In this document: in pieces, positions 16,292-24,435 of the stretch
Position numbering within the stretch: position 1 is the first letter of the stretch
How the letters are laid out: every line of letters starts with the position of its first letter
From: Bradyrhizobium diazoefficiens
Lineage (GTDB): Bacteria; Pseudomonadota; Alphaproteobacteria; Rhizobiales; Xanthobacteraceae
Direction of reading: 5' to 3'
NCBI RefSeq assembly: GCF_018131015.1
Contig: NZ_JAFCJJ010000029.1
Span: 1 to 64,000 of the forward strand
Length of the DNA stretch: 64,000 nucleotides
Program-made: the position numbers and the translations under genes
Notes under the pieces: model-generated
Told to the model about the DNA's origin: nothing
Database searches by the model: none
The model's input: only the letters and a program-made list of their open reading frames with translations

Positions 16292-16321
16292 TCAAGTTGT
16301 CTAATATCATAGACAACTTGA
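16292..16321. promoter_or_regulatory. Probable PhnF operator
   Basis: Perfect inverted repeat with 12-base arms, TCAAGTTGTCTA (16292-16303) and TAGACAACTTGA (16310-16321), around ATATCA. It begins 64 bases before the phnF start and ends 22 bases before the phnG GTG. Its length, symmetry and AT-rich centre stand out from the GC-rich surroundings. Confidence 0.8.
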
Positions 16322-16343
16322 ATTCGGCAAGGTCGGTGTTTCC

Positions 16344-16799
16344 GTGACCCAGCACACTCCCCAGCAAGCCCAGCGCAAGGCCGCCATGGCCGTGCTGGCA
16401 CACGCGGAGGCGGGCGAGATCGCCGCTCGCCTCCGCGCGATTCCCCTGCCTCGTCATGAGGATCTGCGCGCGCCGGAGCACGGCCTCGTCATGCTGCGCG
16501 GCCGGGTCGGCGGCGATGGCGCGCCGTTCAATCTCGGCGAGGCCACGGTGTCGCGCGCGGCTGTGAGGCTTGCCAGCGGCGAGGTCGGCTTCGGCTATAC
16601 GCTGGGGCGCGAGCCTGAGAAGGCGCGGCTGATCGCGCTGTGCGATGCGCTGGTGCAGTCGCGCGAATTCGGCAGCCTGGTCGAGCGCGACATCATCGCG
16701 CCGTTGCGTGAGCAGCTTATGACCAGGCGCAAGCAGGCGGCGGCCGAGACCGCCGCGACGAAGGTTGATTTCTACACCATGGTGCGCGGTGAGGGGTGA
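16344..16799 (+). CDS. phnG: C-P lyase core subunit PhnG
   Basis: A 151-residue protein and first gene of the carbon-phosphorus lyase operon. PhnG with PhnH, PhnI and PhnJ forms the core complex that couples phosphonate to ATP and cleaves the C-P bond. Family signatures include MAVLAHAEAGEIAARL, HGLVMLRGRVGGDG and FNLGEATVSRAAVRL. The start is GTG, just 22 bases after the palindromic operator. It runs 4 bases ahead of phnH. Confidence 0.93.
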   Translation: MTQHTPQQAQRKAAMAVLAHAEAGEIAARLRAIPLPRHEDLRAPEHGLVMLRGRVGGDGAPFNLGEATVSRAAVRLASGEVGFGYTLGREPEKARLIALCDALVQSREFGSLVERDIIAPLREQLMTRRKQAAAETAATKVDFYTMVRGEG

Positions 16800-16803
16800 G
16801 GCC

Positions 16804-17412
16804 ATGACCACGATTGCGGAACTGCCGCCGGGGTTCGCCGACAAGGTGCTGTCGGCGCAATCGACCTTTCGCTCGGTGATGTCTGCGATGGCGCGGCCGG
16901 GCTCGGTCCAGCGCATCGTGCCGATGGCAGGCGCACCCGGCATGATGATGCGCGGTACCGCCGCGATCGCGCTGACGCTGTTCGACCACGACACGCCGCT
17001 GTGGCTCGACGCGCGGATGACCGAGAGCTCCGACATGGTGAAGTGGCTGAAATTCCATACCGGCGCGCCGGTGATCCAGGATTCGACGATCGCAAGTTTT
17101 GCGCTGGTCAGCGACGGCGCTCTTCTGCCCCCGCTCGAGCGCTTCGCGCTCGGCACCAGTGAATATCCGGATCGCTCGACCACGGTCATCATCCAGGTCG
17201 AGAGCCTGGATGCTGGCCCCAGCTACGAGCTGCGCGGTCCCGGCATTGACGGCGTCGCGACGCTGCAGGCGTCGATCAAGCCTTCCGAGCTGTTCGAGCG
17301 CCTGCGATTCAACGAGACGCTGTTTCCGCGCGGCGTCGATGTGGTGCTGGTCGCCGGCGACGCCGTGGTCGCGATCTCGCGCACCACGCGCGTCGTGAAC
17401 AAGGGAAGCTAG
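16804..17412 (+). CDS. phnH: C-P lyase core subunit PhnH
   Basis: This 202-residue protein matches PhnH (start MTTIAELPPGFADKVLSAQ, FRSVMSAMARPGSVQRI, C-terminal RGVDVVLVAGDAVVAISRTT). PhnH is a PLP-transferase-fold protein without PLP and is part of the PhnGHIJ complex. ATG 16804 follows the phnG stop by 4 bases with GGTGAGGGGTGAGG upstream; the longer frame from 16765 overlaps phnG. phnI follows 4 bases later. Confidence 0.93.
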   Translation: MTTIAELPPGFADKVLSAQSTFRSVMSAMARPGSVQRIVPMAGAPGMMMRGTAAIALTLFDHDTPLWLDARMTESSDMVKWLKFHTGAPVIQDSTIASFALVSDGALLPPLERFALGTSEYPDRSTTVIIQVESLDAGPSYELRGPGIDGVATLQASIKPSELFERLRFNETLFPRGVDVVLVAGDAVVAISRTTRVVNKGS

Positions 17413-17416
17413 TCAC

Positions 17417-18520
17417 ATGTATGTCGCAGTCAAAGGCGGCGAACGCGCCATCGAGAATGCCCATCGGCTGCTCGCCGACGCGCGGCGCGGCGACAGGAGC
17501 GTTCCGGAAGTCACGCTCGACCAGATCTCGGAGCAGCTCGGTCTTGCCGTGGACCGCGTCATGAGCGAGGGCTCGCTCTATGACCGCGAGCTCGCGGCGC
17601 TTGCGATCAAGCAGGCGCGCGGCGATCTGATCGAGGCGATCTTCCTGGTCCGCGCCTTCCGCGCCACGCTGCCGCGCTTCGGCGCCAGCGAGCCGGTGGA
17701 CACCGGCGCGATGCGGGTGCAGCGGCGGGTGTCCTCGACCTTCAAGGACATTCCCGGCGGCCAGATCCTCGGGCCGACCTTCGACTACACCCATCGCCTG
17801 CTCGATCCGGCGCTGGCCGAGGGCTTTGTGCCGGAAGCGCCCGCTGTGGCCGAACCCTCGACCGCGCCGACGCCGCGCGTGACCGACATTCTCGGCCGCG
17901 ACGGCCTGATCGAGCCGTCGCCGCAAGCCGAGGCGGGCGACAGCGTCGGCGATCTCACCCGCGAGCCGCTGAACTTTCCGGCCGATCGTGACCTCCGCCT
18001 GCAAAATCTCGCGCGCGGCGACGAAGGGTTTTTGCTGGCGATGGGCTATTCGACCCAGCGCGGCTACGGCCGCAACCATCCCTTCGCCGGCGAGATCCGC
18101 TTCGGCGAGGTCGAGGTCGAATTTTCGGCTGAAGACGTCGGCTTTGCCGTGCCGCTGGGCGCGATCGAGCTGACCGAGTGCCAGATGGTCAACCAGTTCA
18201 AGGGTTCAGCGACCGAGGCGCCGTGCTTCACCCGCGGCTATGGCCTCGCCTTCGGCCAGAGCGAGCGCAAGACCATGTCGATGGCGCTGGTCGACCGCGC
18301 GCTGCGCGCCCGCGAGCTCGGCGAGGAGGTGCGGGCGCCAGCGCAGGACGAGGAGTTCGTGATGTCGCATTCGGACAACGTCCAGGCGACCGGCTTCGTC
18401 GAGCATCTGAAGCTGCCGCATTACGTCGACTTCCAGTCCGAGCTCGGCCTGCTGCGCAAGCTGCGTCAGGAATTTGCCGAGACCAACGCGCCCGATGCCC
18501 TGAAGGAGGCCGCGGAATGA
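17417..18520 (+). CDS. phnI: C-P lyase core subunit PhnI (nucleosidase)
   Basis: This 367-residue protein begins MYVAVKGGERAIENAHRLL, as PhnI does. PhnI displaces the adenine of ATP with phosphonate to give ribose 5'-triphosphate phosphonate, working with PhnG, PhnH and PhnL. Conserved stretches include RVSSTFKDIPGGQILGPTFDYTHRLLDP and GYGLAFGQSERKTMSMALVDRAL. It overlaps phnJ by 4 bases (ATGA). Confidence 0.94.
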   Translation: MYVAVKGGERAIENAHRLLADARRGDRSVPEVTLDQISEQLGLAVDRVMSEGSLYDRELAALAIKQARGDLIEAIFLVRAFRATLPRFGASEPVDTGAMRVQRRVSSTFKDIPGGQILGPTFDYTHRLLDPALAEGFVPEAPAVAEPSTAPTPRVTDILGRDGLIEPSPQAEAGDSVGDLTREPLNFPADRDLRLQNLARGDEGFLLAMGYSTQRGYGRNHPFAGEIRFGEVEVEFSAEDVGFAVPLGAIELTECQMVNQFKGSATEAPCFTRGYGLAFGQSERKTMSMALVDRALRARELGEEVRAPAQDEEFVMSHSDNVQATGFVEHLKLPHYVDFQSELGLLRKLRQEFAETNAPDALKEAAE

Positions 18521-19425
18521 ACGCGCCCGCCTACAATTTCGCCTATCTCGACGAGCAGACCAAGCGGATGATCCGCCGCGCCATCCTCAAGGCGATCGCG
18601 ATCCCCGGTTATCAGGTGCCGTTCGCCAGCCGCGAGATGCCGATGCCCTATGGCTGGGGCACCGGCGGCGTGCAGGTCACCGCCGCGATCCTGGGACCGC
18701 AGGACGTGCTGAAGGTGATCGACCAGGGCTCCGACGACACCACCAATGCGATCTCGATCCGAAAATTCTTCGCCAAGACCGCGGGCGTCGCCACGACGAC
18801 GTCGACGGAGGAGGCGAGCGTGATCCAGACCCGTCACCGCATCCCGGAGGCGGCGCTGCACGCGAACCAGGTGCTGGTCTATCAGGTGCCGATCCCCGAA
18901 CCCCTGCGCTTCCTCGAGCCGCGCGAGACCGAGACTCGGCGCATGCACGCGCTCGCCGAATATGGCCTGATGCACGTGAAGCTCTACGAGGACATCGCCC
19001 GCTTCGGCCACATCGCGACCGCCTACGCCTATCCGGTGAAGGTGAATGCGCGCTACGTGATGGATCCGTCGCCGACGCCGAAATTCGACAATCCCAAGAT
19101 GGACAATTGCCCGGCGCTGCAATTGTTCGGCGCCGGCCGCGAGAAGCGCATCTATGCGATCCCGCCCTACACGCAGGTGGTGTCGCTCGATTTCGAGGAT
19201 CATCCGTTCGAGCCCTACCGCTTCAACGCGCCCTGCGCGCTCTGCGGCGCGGAAAATTCCTATCTCGACGAGATCGTGACCGACGACAAGGGCAGCCGCA
19301 TGTTCGTCTGCTCGGACTCCGACTTTTGCGAGGGACGCCAGGCCGAAGGCCATCACGGCGCCTTGAGTGCCGCGCCGTACAAGGACAAGGCGCAGGGAGA
19401 GGCACAAGGGAAAGACAATGGCTGA
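18517..19425 (+). CDS. phnJ: Alpha-D-ribose 1-methylphosphonate 5-phosphate C-P lyase PhnJ
   Basis: This 302-residue radical-SAM enzyme cleaves the C-P bond. The four key cysteines are present with exact family spacing: C240-x2-C243-x21-C265-x5-C271 (three ligate the 4Fe-4S cluster and one forms the thiyl radical in the E. coli enzyme). It overlaps phnI by ATGA and phnK by 8 bases, so synthesis of the subunits is coupled. No truncation or lost residue was seen, so the pathway is probably functional. Confidence 0.96.
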   Translation: MNAPAYNFAYLDEQTKRMIRRAILKAIAIPGYQVPFASREMPMPYGWGTGGVQVTAAILGPQDVLKVIDQGSDDTTNAISIRKFFAKTAGVATTTSTEEASVIQTRHRIPEAALHANQVLVYQVPIPEPLRFLEPRETETRRMHALAEYGLMHVKLYEDIARFGHIATAYAYPVKVNARYVMDPSPTPKFDNPKMDNCPALQLFGAGREKRIYAIPPYTQVVSLDFEDHPFEPYRFNAPCALCGAENSYLDEIVTDDKGSRMFVCSDSDFCEGRQAEGHHGALSAAPYKDKAQGEAQGKDNG

Positions 19426-20215
19426 CCAGGATCTGCGCGACACCGACCGGCCGCTGCTGGTCGCCAAATCCCTCAGCAAGTCCTACGGCCGCATCGCGGC
19501 GTGCCGCGACGTCTCGTTCTCGCTCTATCCCGGCGAGGTGCTGGCGATCGTCGGCGAGTCCGGCTCGGGCAAGTCGACGCTGCTGCAACTGCTGTCAGGC
19601 CAGCTCGCGGCCAGCGGCGGCCACGTGTCGTACCGGATGCGCGACGGCGTCACCCGCGATCTGGCCACGCTGGGAGAAGCCGAGCGGCGCTTCCTGTTCC
19701 GCACCGACTGGGGCTTTGTGCACCAGGATCCCGCGCAGGGCCTGCGCATGGCGGTCTCGGCCGGCGCCAATGTCGGCGAGCGGCTCATGGCGGTGGGCTG
19801 GAACCACTACGGCCGCATCCGCGACACGGCTTCCGACTGGCTCGGCCGCGTCGAGATCGATATCGCGCGCATCGACGATGCGCCGCGCACCTATTCCGGC
19901 GGCATGCGCCAGCGCCTGCAGATCGCCCGCAACCTCGTCACCGAGCCGCGGCTGGTGTTCATGGACGAGCCGACCGGCGGCCTCGACGTCTCGGTGCAGG
20001 CGCGCCTGCTCGATCTCCTGCGCGGCCTCGTTGCCGAGCTGCATCTTGCCGTCATCATCGTCACCCATGACCTCGTGGTGGCGCGGCTGCTGTCGCATCG
20101 CGTGATGGTGATGAAGGACGGCCGCGTCATCGAGACCGGTCTCACCGACCAGGTGCTCGACGATCCGCGCGAGCCCTATACGCAACTCCTCGTCTCCTCG
20201 ATTCTGCCGCCATGA
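19418..20215 (+). CDS. phnK: Phosphonate C-P lyase ATP-binding protein PhnK
   Basis: A 265-residue ABC-type ATPase with Walker A GESGSGKST, signature YSGGMRQRLQIARNL and Walker B VFMDEPTGGLD. PhnK docks on the PhnGHIJ core through PhnJ and is not a membrane transporter component. ATG 19418 is chosen because GGGAAAG precedes it and it overlaps the end of phnJ; the longer frame from 19367 lies within phnJ. It overlaps phnL by 4 bases. Confidence 0.93.
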   Translation: MADQDLRDTDRPLLVAKSLSKSYGRIAACRDVSFSLYPGEVLAIVGESGSGKSTLLQLLSGQLAASGGHVSYRMRDGVTRDLATLGEAERRFLFRTDWGFVHQDPAQGLRMAVSAGANVGERLMAVGWNHYGRIRDTASDWLGRVEIDIARIDDAPRTYSGGMRQRLQIARNLVTEPRLVFMDEPTGGLDVSVQARLLDLLRGLVAELHLAVIIVTHDLVVARLLSHRVMVMKDGRVIETGLTDQVLDDPREPYTQLLVSSILPP

Positions 20216-20937
20216 GCTTTCGAAATATGAGTTCTTCGATGACCGCCATGGTCGACATCGCCGACGCCCAAAAGACCTTCACGATGCACCTGCAGGGCGG
20301 CATCGAATTGCCGGTGGTGCGCGGCGTGACCTTTCAGGTCAATCCGGGCGAATGCGTCGTGCTGTCCGGCCCGTCGGGCGCGGGAAAATCGTCGATCCTC
20401 AAGATGATCTTCGGCAATTACCGTTGCGACGGTGGTCGTATCGGCATCCGCCATCGCGGTGCGCTGATCGATCTTGCTACTGCCGAGCCACGGCAGGTCC
20501 TCAACGTTCGCCGCGCGACCATCGGTTATGTCAGCCAGTTCCTGCGCGCCGTGCCCCGCGTCGCCACAATCGACGTCGTCGCCGAGCCCCTGATCGTGAC
20601 CGGCTTGACGCGCGGGGATGCGCAGGCGCGCGCCGGCGAGCTGCTGCACCGGCTCAACATCCCCGAGCGGCTCTGGCAGCTTCCGCCCGCGACCTTCTCC
20701 GGCGGCGAGCAGCAGCGCGTCAACATCGCGCGCGGCTTCATCCCGGACCTGCCGATCCTGCTGCTGGACGAGCCGACCGCTTCGCTCGATGCCGCCAACC
20801 GCGCCGTCGTGGTCGAGCTGATCGCCGAAAAGAAACGCCAGGGCGTCGCCATGGTCGCCATTGTCCATGACGACGAAATCCGCCATCTGATTGCCGACCG
20901 CATCGTCGATGTCACCAGCTTTGCCGCCGCGGCCTGA
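20212..20937 (+). CDS. phnL: Phosphonate C-P lyase ATP-binding protein PhnL
   Basis: A 241-residue ABC-type ATPase with Walker A SGPSGAGKSS, signature TFSGGEQQRVNIARGF and Walker B LLLDEPTASLD. PhnL assists the nucleosidase step of C-P lyase. The start at 20212 overlaps phnK by ATGA; other in-frame ATGs occur at 20227 and 20239, so the first 9 residues are uncertain. Confidence 0.93.
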   Translation: MSFRNMSSSMTAMVDIADAQKTFTMHLQGGIELPVVRGVTFQVNPGECVVLSGPSGAGKSSILKMIFGNYRCDGGRIGIRHRGALIDLATAEPRQVLNVRRATIGYVSQFLRAVPRVATIDVVAEPLIVTGLTRGDAQARAGELLHRLNIPERLWQLPPATFSGGEQQRVNIARGFIPDLPILLLDEPTASLDAANRAVVVELIAEKKRQGVAMVAIVHDDEIRHLIADRIVDVTSFAAAA

Positions 20938-20948
20938 AGGGAATGGAA

Positions 20949-22106
20949 ATGAATGCCAAGCCGAAAGAGACATTGATCGCCAACGCCAGGATCGTGCTGG
21001 CCGACCGGGTGATCGAGCAGGGCTGGCTGGCGCTTGCCGATGGACAAATCGCGGAGATCGGCGAGGGCAGGGCGCCTGCAGGCGCCGAGGATGCCAGCGG
21101 CGATCTCCTGATGCCCGGCCTGATCGAGCTCCACACCGATCATCTCGAGGCGCACTACGTGCCGCGCCCAAAAGTATTCTGGAATCCGGTCGCGGCCGTC
21201 GTCTCTTATGACGGTCAGCTCGCCACGGCAGGTATCACCACGGTGTTCGATTCGCTGCGGGTCTGGCGCGAGGACGGCGCCGAGGAGGTCGATGGCCGCG
21301 CCGGCGTGCTCGCCGCCGCGATCACCAACGCGCGCGACGCCGATCTGCTGCGCGCCGATCACTTCCTGCACCTGCGCTGCGAAATCCCGATGCCGAGCGT
21401 AGTCGAGGAAGCGAAGGAGCTGATCGACCGTCCCGACGTCAAGCTGATGTCGCTGATGGATCACACGCCGGGCCAGCGTCAGTTCCGCGACGAGGTCAAG
21501 CTGCGCGACTATTATCGCGGCAAGGGCGGCGGCATGACCGACGCCCAGCTCGACGAGCTGTTTGCGCGTCGCTTCCAGTATCAGCAGGCCTATGCCGCGG
21601 CCAACATGCGCGAGATCGTGGCGCTGGCGCACCGCTACAACATTCCGCTCGCGAGCCATGATGACACCACCGAGGAGAACGTCGCGGACGCCGTACGCGA
21701 CCGCGTCGCGGTGGCGGAATTTCCGACCACGCTCGAGGCCGCGCGCGGCCTGCACCAGGCCGGCATCGACATCCTGATGGGCGCGCCGAACGTGGTGCGC
21801 GGCGGCTCGCACTCCGGCAATATCGCGGCGGTCGATCTCGCCCGCGAAGGCCTGCTCGACATCCTGTCGTCCGACTACATTCCGTCCAGCCTGCTGATGG
21901 CGGCGCTGCAATTGCCGGAGCATGTGCCGGCGATCAGCCTTCCGGCGGCGGTTCGCACCGTGACCAAGGCGCCCGCCGAGGCGGTCGGCCTCACCGACCG
22001 CGGCGAGATCGCGGCCGGCAAGCGCGCCGATTTGATCCGCGTGCATGTCGCCGGCAGTGTCCCCGTGGTCCGCAGCGTCTGGCGCGAAGGAAGCCGCGTC
22101 GCATGA
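20949..22106 (+). CDS. phnM: Alpha-D-ribose 1-methylphosphonate 5-triphosphate diphosphatase PhnM
   Basis: This 385-residue amidohydrolase-fold enzyme removes pyrophosphate from the triphosphate intermediate before C-P cleavage. The metal-site motif LIELHTDHLEAHYVPRP and ASHDDTTEEN are visible. The ATG at 20949 has AAGGGA at a proper distance; the ATG two codons earlier (20943) is too close to it. It overlaps phnN by 4 bases. Confidence 0.93.
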   Translation: MNAKPKETLIANARIVLADRVIEQGWLALADGQIAEIGEGRAPAGAEDASGDLLMPGLIELHTDHLEAHYVPRPKVFWNPVAAVVSYDGQLATAGITTVFDSLRVWREDGAEEVDGRAGVLAAAITNARDADLLRADHFLHLRCEIPMPSVVEEAKELIDRPDVKLMSLMDHTPGQRQFRDEVKLRDYYRGKGGGMTDAQLDELFARRFQYQQAYAAANMREIVALAHRYNIPLASHDDTTEENVADAVRDRVAVAEFPTTLEAARGLHQAGIDILMGAPNVVRGGSHSGNIAAVDLAREGLLDILSSDYIPSSLLMAALQLPEHVPAISLPAAVRTVTKAPAEAVGLTDRGEIAAGKRADLIRVHVAGSVPVVRSVWREGSRVA

Positions 22107-22690
22107 GCGGGATGGAGGAGGCAGGCAGGATCGGGCCCGGGCGGCTTGTGCTCGTGATCGGTCCCAGCGGCGCCGGCAAGGACACCTTGCTGCGGCTGGC
22201 GCAGGCGGCCTGCACCGACGACCGCACCATCGTCTTTCCGCGCCGTATCGTGACGCGGGAGCCCTCCGCGGACGAGGACAATATCGCCGTCAGCCCCGAC
22301 GAATTCCGCCGCGCGCTCGACCGCGGCGATTTTGCCGTGCACTGGGAGGCGCATGAGCATTGCTACGGTCTGCCGCGGCAGATCGACGACGACATCCGCG
22401 CCGGCCGCACCGTCGTCGTCAATGTCTCGCGCACGGTGATTGCGGCGTTGCGTAAAGCCTATGCCAACGTCACCGTGGTCGCGATCACGGCGCCGCCGGA
22501 GGTGCTGGCGCAGCGGCTTGCTGCGCGCGCGCGGGCGAGCGACGGCAATCTCGCCGAGCGCCTTGCCCGCAGCGTCGATGACGCGGCGACGCAGGCCGAT
22601 ATCACCATCCTCAATACCGGCAGAGCCGAGTATCACGGCCGGGAGCTCCTGCGCGTGATCAGGAATGAAGACCGGCGCGAGGCGCCATAA
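22103..22690 (+). CDS. phnN: Ribose 1,5-bisphosphate phosphokinase PhnN
   Basis: A 195-residue P-loop kinase related to guanylate kinase, with LVLVIGPSGAGKDTLLRLAQ near the N-terminus, that converts ribose 1,5-bisphosphate to PRPP, the salvage end of C-P lyase. It overlaps phnM by ATGA and ends the phn operon proper. PhnP and PhnO are not present in this window. Confidence 0.92.
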   Translation: MSGMEEAGRIGPGRLVLVIGPSGAGKDTLLRLAQAACTDDRTIVFPRRIVTREPSADEDNIAVSPDEFRRALDRGDFAVHWEAHEHCYGLPRQIDDDIRAGRTVVVNVSRTVIAALRKAYANVTVVAITAPPEVLAQRLAARARASDGNLAERLARSVDDAATQADITILNTGRAEYHGRELLRVIRNEDRREAP

Positions 22691-22700
22691 GGAGAGTGGA

Positions 22701-23312
22701 ATGACGGTGATCAGGACGGTCGAGCAGCTCGAAGCCATCTACGGCGCCACCAATGACGCCTCGACCGTGAAAGTCGCCGACCACGTCACGCCGCTCTACC
22801 GCATCTTCATCGAGAAGGCGCCGTTCGCCGCGCTCGCCACCATCGGGCCGGAGGGCATCGACTGCTCGCCGCGCGGCGACCTGCCCGGCTTCGTCCGCGT
22901 TCATGATCCGAAGACGCTGATGCTGCCGGATCGCCGCGGCAACAACCGAGTCGATTCGCTGCGCAACATCGTGCGCGATCCCAGGGTGTCGCTGATGTTC
23001 CTGATCCCCGGCTCCGGCAACGCGGTGCGCGCCAATGGCCGCGCCCATCTCTCCGTCGATCCGGACCTGCTCGCCTCGTTTGAGGTCGAGGGCAAGGCGC
23101 CGCGCAGCGTGATGGTGATGGAGGTGGACGAGATCTACTTCCAGTGCGCCCGCGCCATCGTCCGCTCCGACCTCTGGAATCCCGGCAAGCGCGTCGACCC
23201 CAGGACGCTGCCGACGCCCGGCCAGATCCTCGCCGAGATGAGCCAGAACCGGGTCGGCGGCGAGGAGTACGACCGCATCTGGCCGGAGCGGGCGAAAGCT
23301 ACGATGTGGTGA
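22701..23312 (+). CDS. Pyridoxamine 5'-phosphate oxidase family protein (FMN-binding)
   Basis: This 203-residue split-barrel flavoprotein shows APFAALATIGPEGIDCSPRGDLPGFVRVHD, then LPDRRGNNRVDSLRNIV, the PPOX-type FMN site. AAGGAG lies 7 bases before ATG 22701, 10 bases after the phnN stop, so it is probably part of the phn transcript. Its role is unknown; proteins of this type reduce or oxidise small substrates, and a link to phosphonate use is only positional. The composite palindrome downstream probably ends the operon. Confidence 0.85.
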   Translation: MTVIRTVEQLEAIYGATNDASTVKVADHVTPLYRIFIEKAPFAALATIGPEGIDCSPRGDLPGFVRVHDPKTLMLPDRRGNNRVDSLRNIVRDPRVSLMFLIPGSGNAVRANGRAHLSVDPDLLASFEVEGKAPRSVMVMEVDEIYFQCARAIVRSDLWNPGKRVDPRTLPTPGQILAEMSQNRVGGEEYDRIWPERAKATMW

Positions 23313-23331
23313 GCCCGCGCTCTCTCGTCTC

Positions 23332-23468
23332 CCTCGCCCCGCTCTTGCGGGGAGAGGGCGGGGTGAGGGGCCTCTCTCGACACGTGAGATATTCGTGAGA
23401 CCTGTACCCCCTCACCCGGATTGCATCTTCGATGCAATCCGACCTCTCCCCGCAAGAGCGGGGCGAGG
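23332..23468. repeat. Composite palindromic repeat, intergenic copy
   Basis: The outer arms are complementary (CCTCGCCCCGCTCTTGCGGG on the left, CCCGCAAGAGCGGGGCGAGG on the right), with inner GGGTGAGGGG / CCCCTCACCC. A perfect 10-bp hairpin, GGATTGCATC-TTC-GATGCAATCC, lies at 23418-23440. It has the same build as the element inside the ABC ATPase gene at 1052-1173 and may terminate the phn transcript. Confidence 0.8.
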
Positions 23469-23494
23469 TGAAGAGAGGGCCGGCCGCTTTCGCC

Positions 23495-23581
23495 TCAGTT
23501 AAACGCCATCCCGCCGCTCAGCGCGATCGTCTGCCCGGTCATGTAGGCGTTGTCGACCAGCAGCATCACGGCTTTCGCCAC
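23495..23581 (-). pseudogene. Duplicated C-terminal fragment of the short-chain dehydrogenase gene
   Basis: This stretch repeats 24436-24522, the end of the intact SDR gene, at an offset of 941 bases with only a few differences. In the SDR frame it still encodes the last 28 codons ending GGMAFN and a stop. Several differences are silent (AAT to AAC, TTC to TTT), so it looks like the tail of a diverged homologue rather than a fresh copy. Nothing upstream continues the gene. Confidence 0.8.
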
Positions 23582-23815
23582 TCCCATAGCGCGGGTCAGT
23601 CGTCACTCGTAAACCATCGAATCGAATTCTAAAGAAGTAGGCTTTGTACTTTCTGTCGTAGAGGCCCTCGTCGCATAGCAGATAGCGAATCTTGTCATCT
23701 GCACAAAAGAAGCAACGATGATTTTGCCCACAATCCTTCCCCAAGTCTCTTCGATACCTCCCGGTCAACCTCATGCCTCAAAACTGAGGTATGGCAGTCC
23801 GAATCTCGGCAACGT

Positions 23816-24307
23816 TCAGTTCAGGCATTTTTCCAACAGGGGCGTAGAGGTCCCATTTTTGAATTGCCCGTCCTCGACAGTGACAAATTCTCCGTCGGGC
23901 GAACGGTATTCAATTGTTCGTATTTTTGAACCGACTTTCTCCAACGTGACAATGAATCGAGACCCGAATATTCCCTCGCGCGGCTTATCTACGCTGTCCA
24001 CTTTGACTTCGACTGGATTAATCGCCAACCGGATCTTCTGGTCGGTGAGTCTGGTTGCGCTTTCGATTTCAAACTTGGAGAAAGTGGTACGGTTATTTGC
24101 GAAACGGTTTTTCGCAGTGAGCGTAGCGGCATCGACCAGAGGTACGGCATAGATGAAACGGCTGGCGGCTTCCTTCTCAACGTCCTTGCCGCAGTCCGGA
24201 GACCATGAGCCGATTAGACCAAAATCGTTGAGAGCCCCTCTGATCGTGTCGGCAGATGCAGGCGTACACATCAGACCAAGGCACAGGACCACTCCTTTGC
24301 AGCGCAT
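23816..24307 (-). CDS. Secreted hypothetical protein
   Basis: A 163-residue protein with a short Sec signal peptide (MRCKGVVLCLGLMCTPASAD). GGGGGAG lies 5 bases before the ATG. The mature part has C-terminal Cys and an early WSPDCGKDV motif, so a disulfide is possible; I do not recognise the family. The gene lies between the two copies of the SDR gene end, and its sequence is visibly less GC-rich than its neighbours, suggesting acquired DNA. Confidence 0.75.
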   Translation of the reverse strand: MRCKGVVLCLGLMCTPASADTIRGALNDFGLIGSWSPDCGKDVEKEAASRFIYAVPLVDAATLTAKNRFANNRTTFSKFEIESATRLTDQKIRLAINPVEVKVDSVDKPREGIFGSRFIVTLEKVGSKIRTIEYRSPDGEFVTVEDGQFKNGTSTPLLEKCLN

Positions 24308-24391
24308 ATATTCTCCCCCGGGCAGCCAACGGCGTCCAGTTTCACGATGCAGACATTGATTGCAAGTGGCTAACGAAGCTGCCGAGAGGGA

Positions 24392-24413
24392 CCTCTTCCC
24401 ACAAGGGGAGAAG
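24392..24413. repeat. Short CTCTTCCC hairpin
   Basis: An imperfect hairpin (CCTCTTCCC-ACA-AGGGGAGAAGG) of the same repeat family lies just downstream of the SDR gene and upstream of the secreted-protein gene. It may act as a terminator of the SDR gene. Confidence 0.45.
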
Positions 24414-24435
24414 GAAGAGCAGCACCGTCTCGCAC

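Larger units (their letters stand above)
23313..23815. other. Gene-free stretch with palindromic repeat and a duplicated SDR gene end
   Basis: It contains a composite palindrome (23332-23468), then an 87-bp degenerate copy of the 3' end of the downstream SDR gene (23495-23581). About 230 bases of lower-GC sequence follow with no convincing gene. Confidence 0.6.

Noticed and set aside
20526..22046. Long minus-strand open frame across phnL and phnM
   Set aside because: Both plus-strand genes carry full catalytic motifs and fit the operon; the antisense frame has none.
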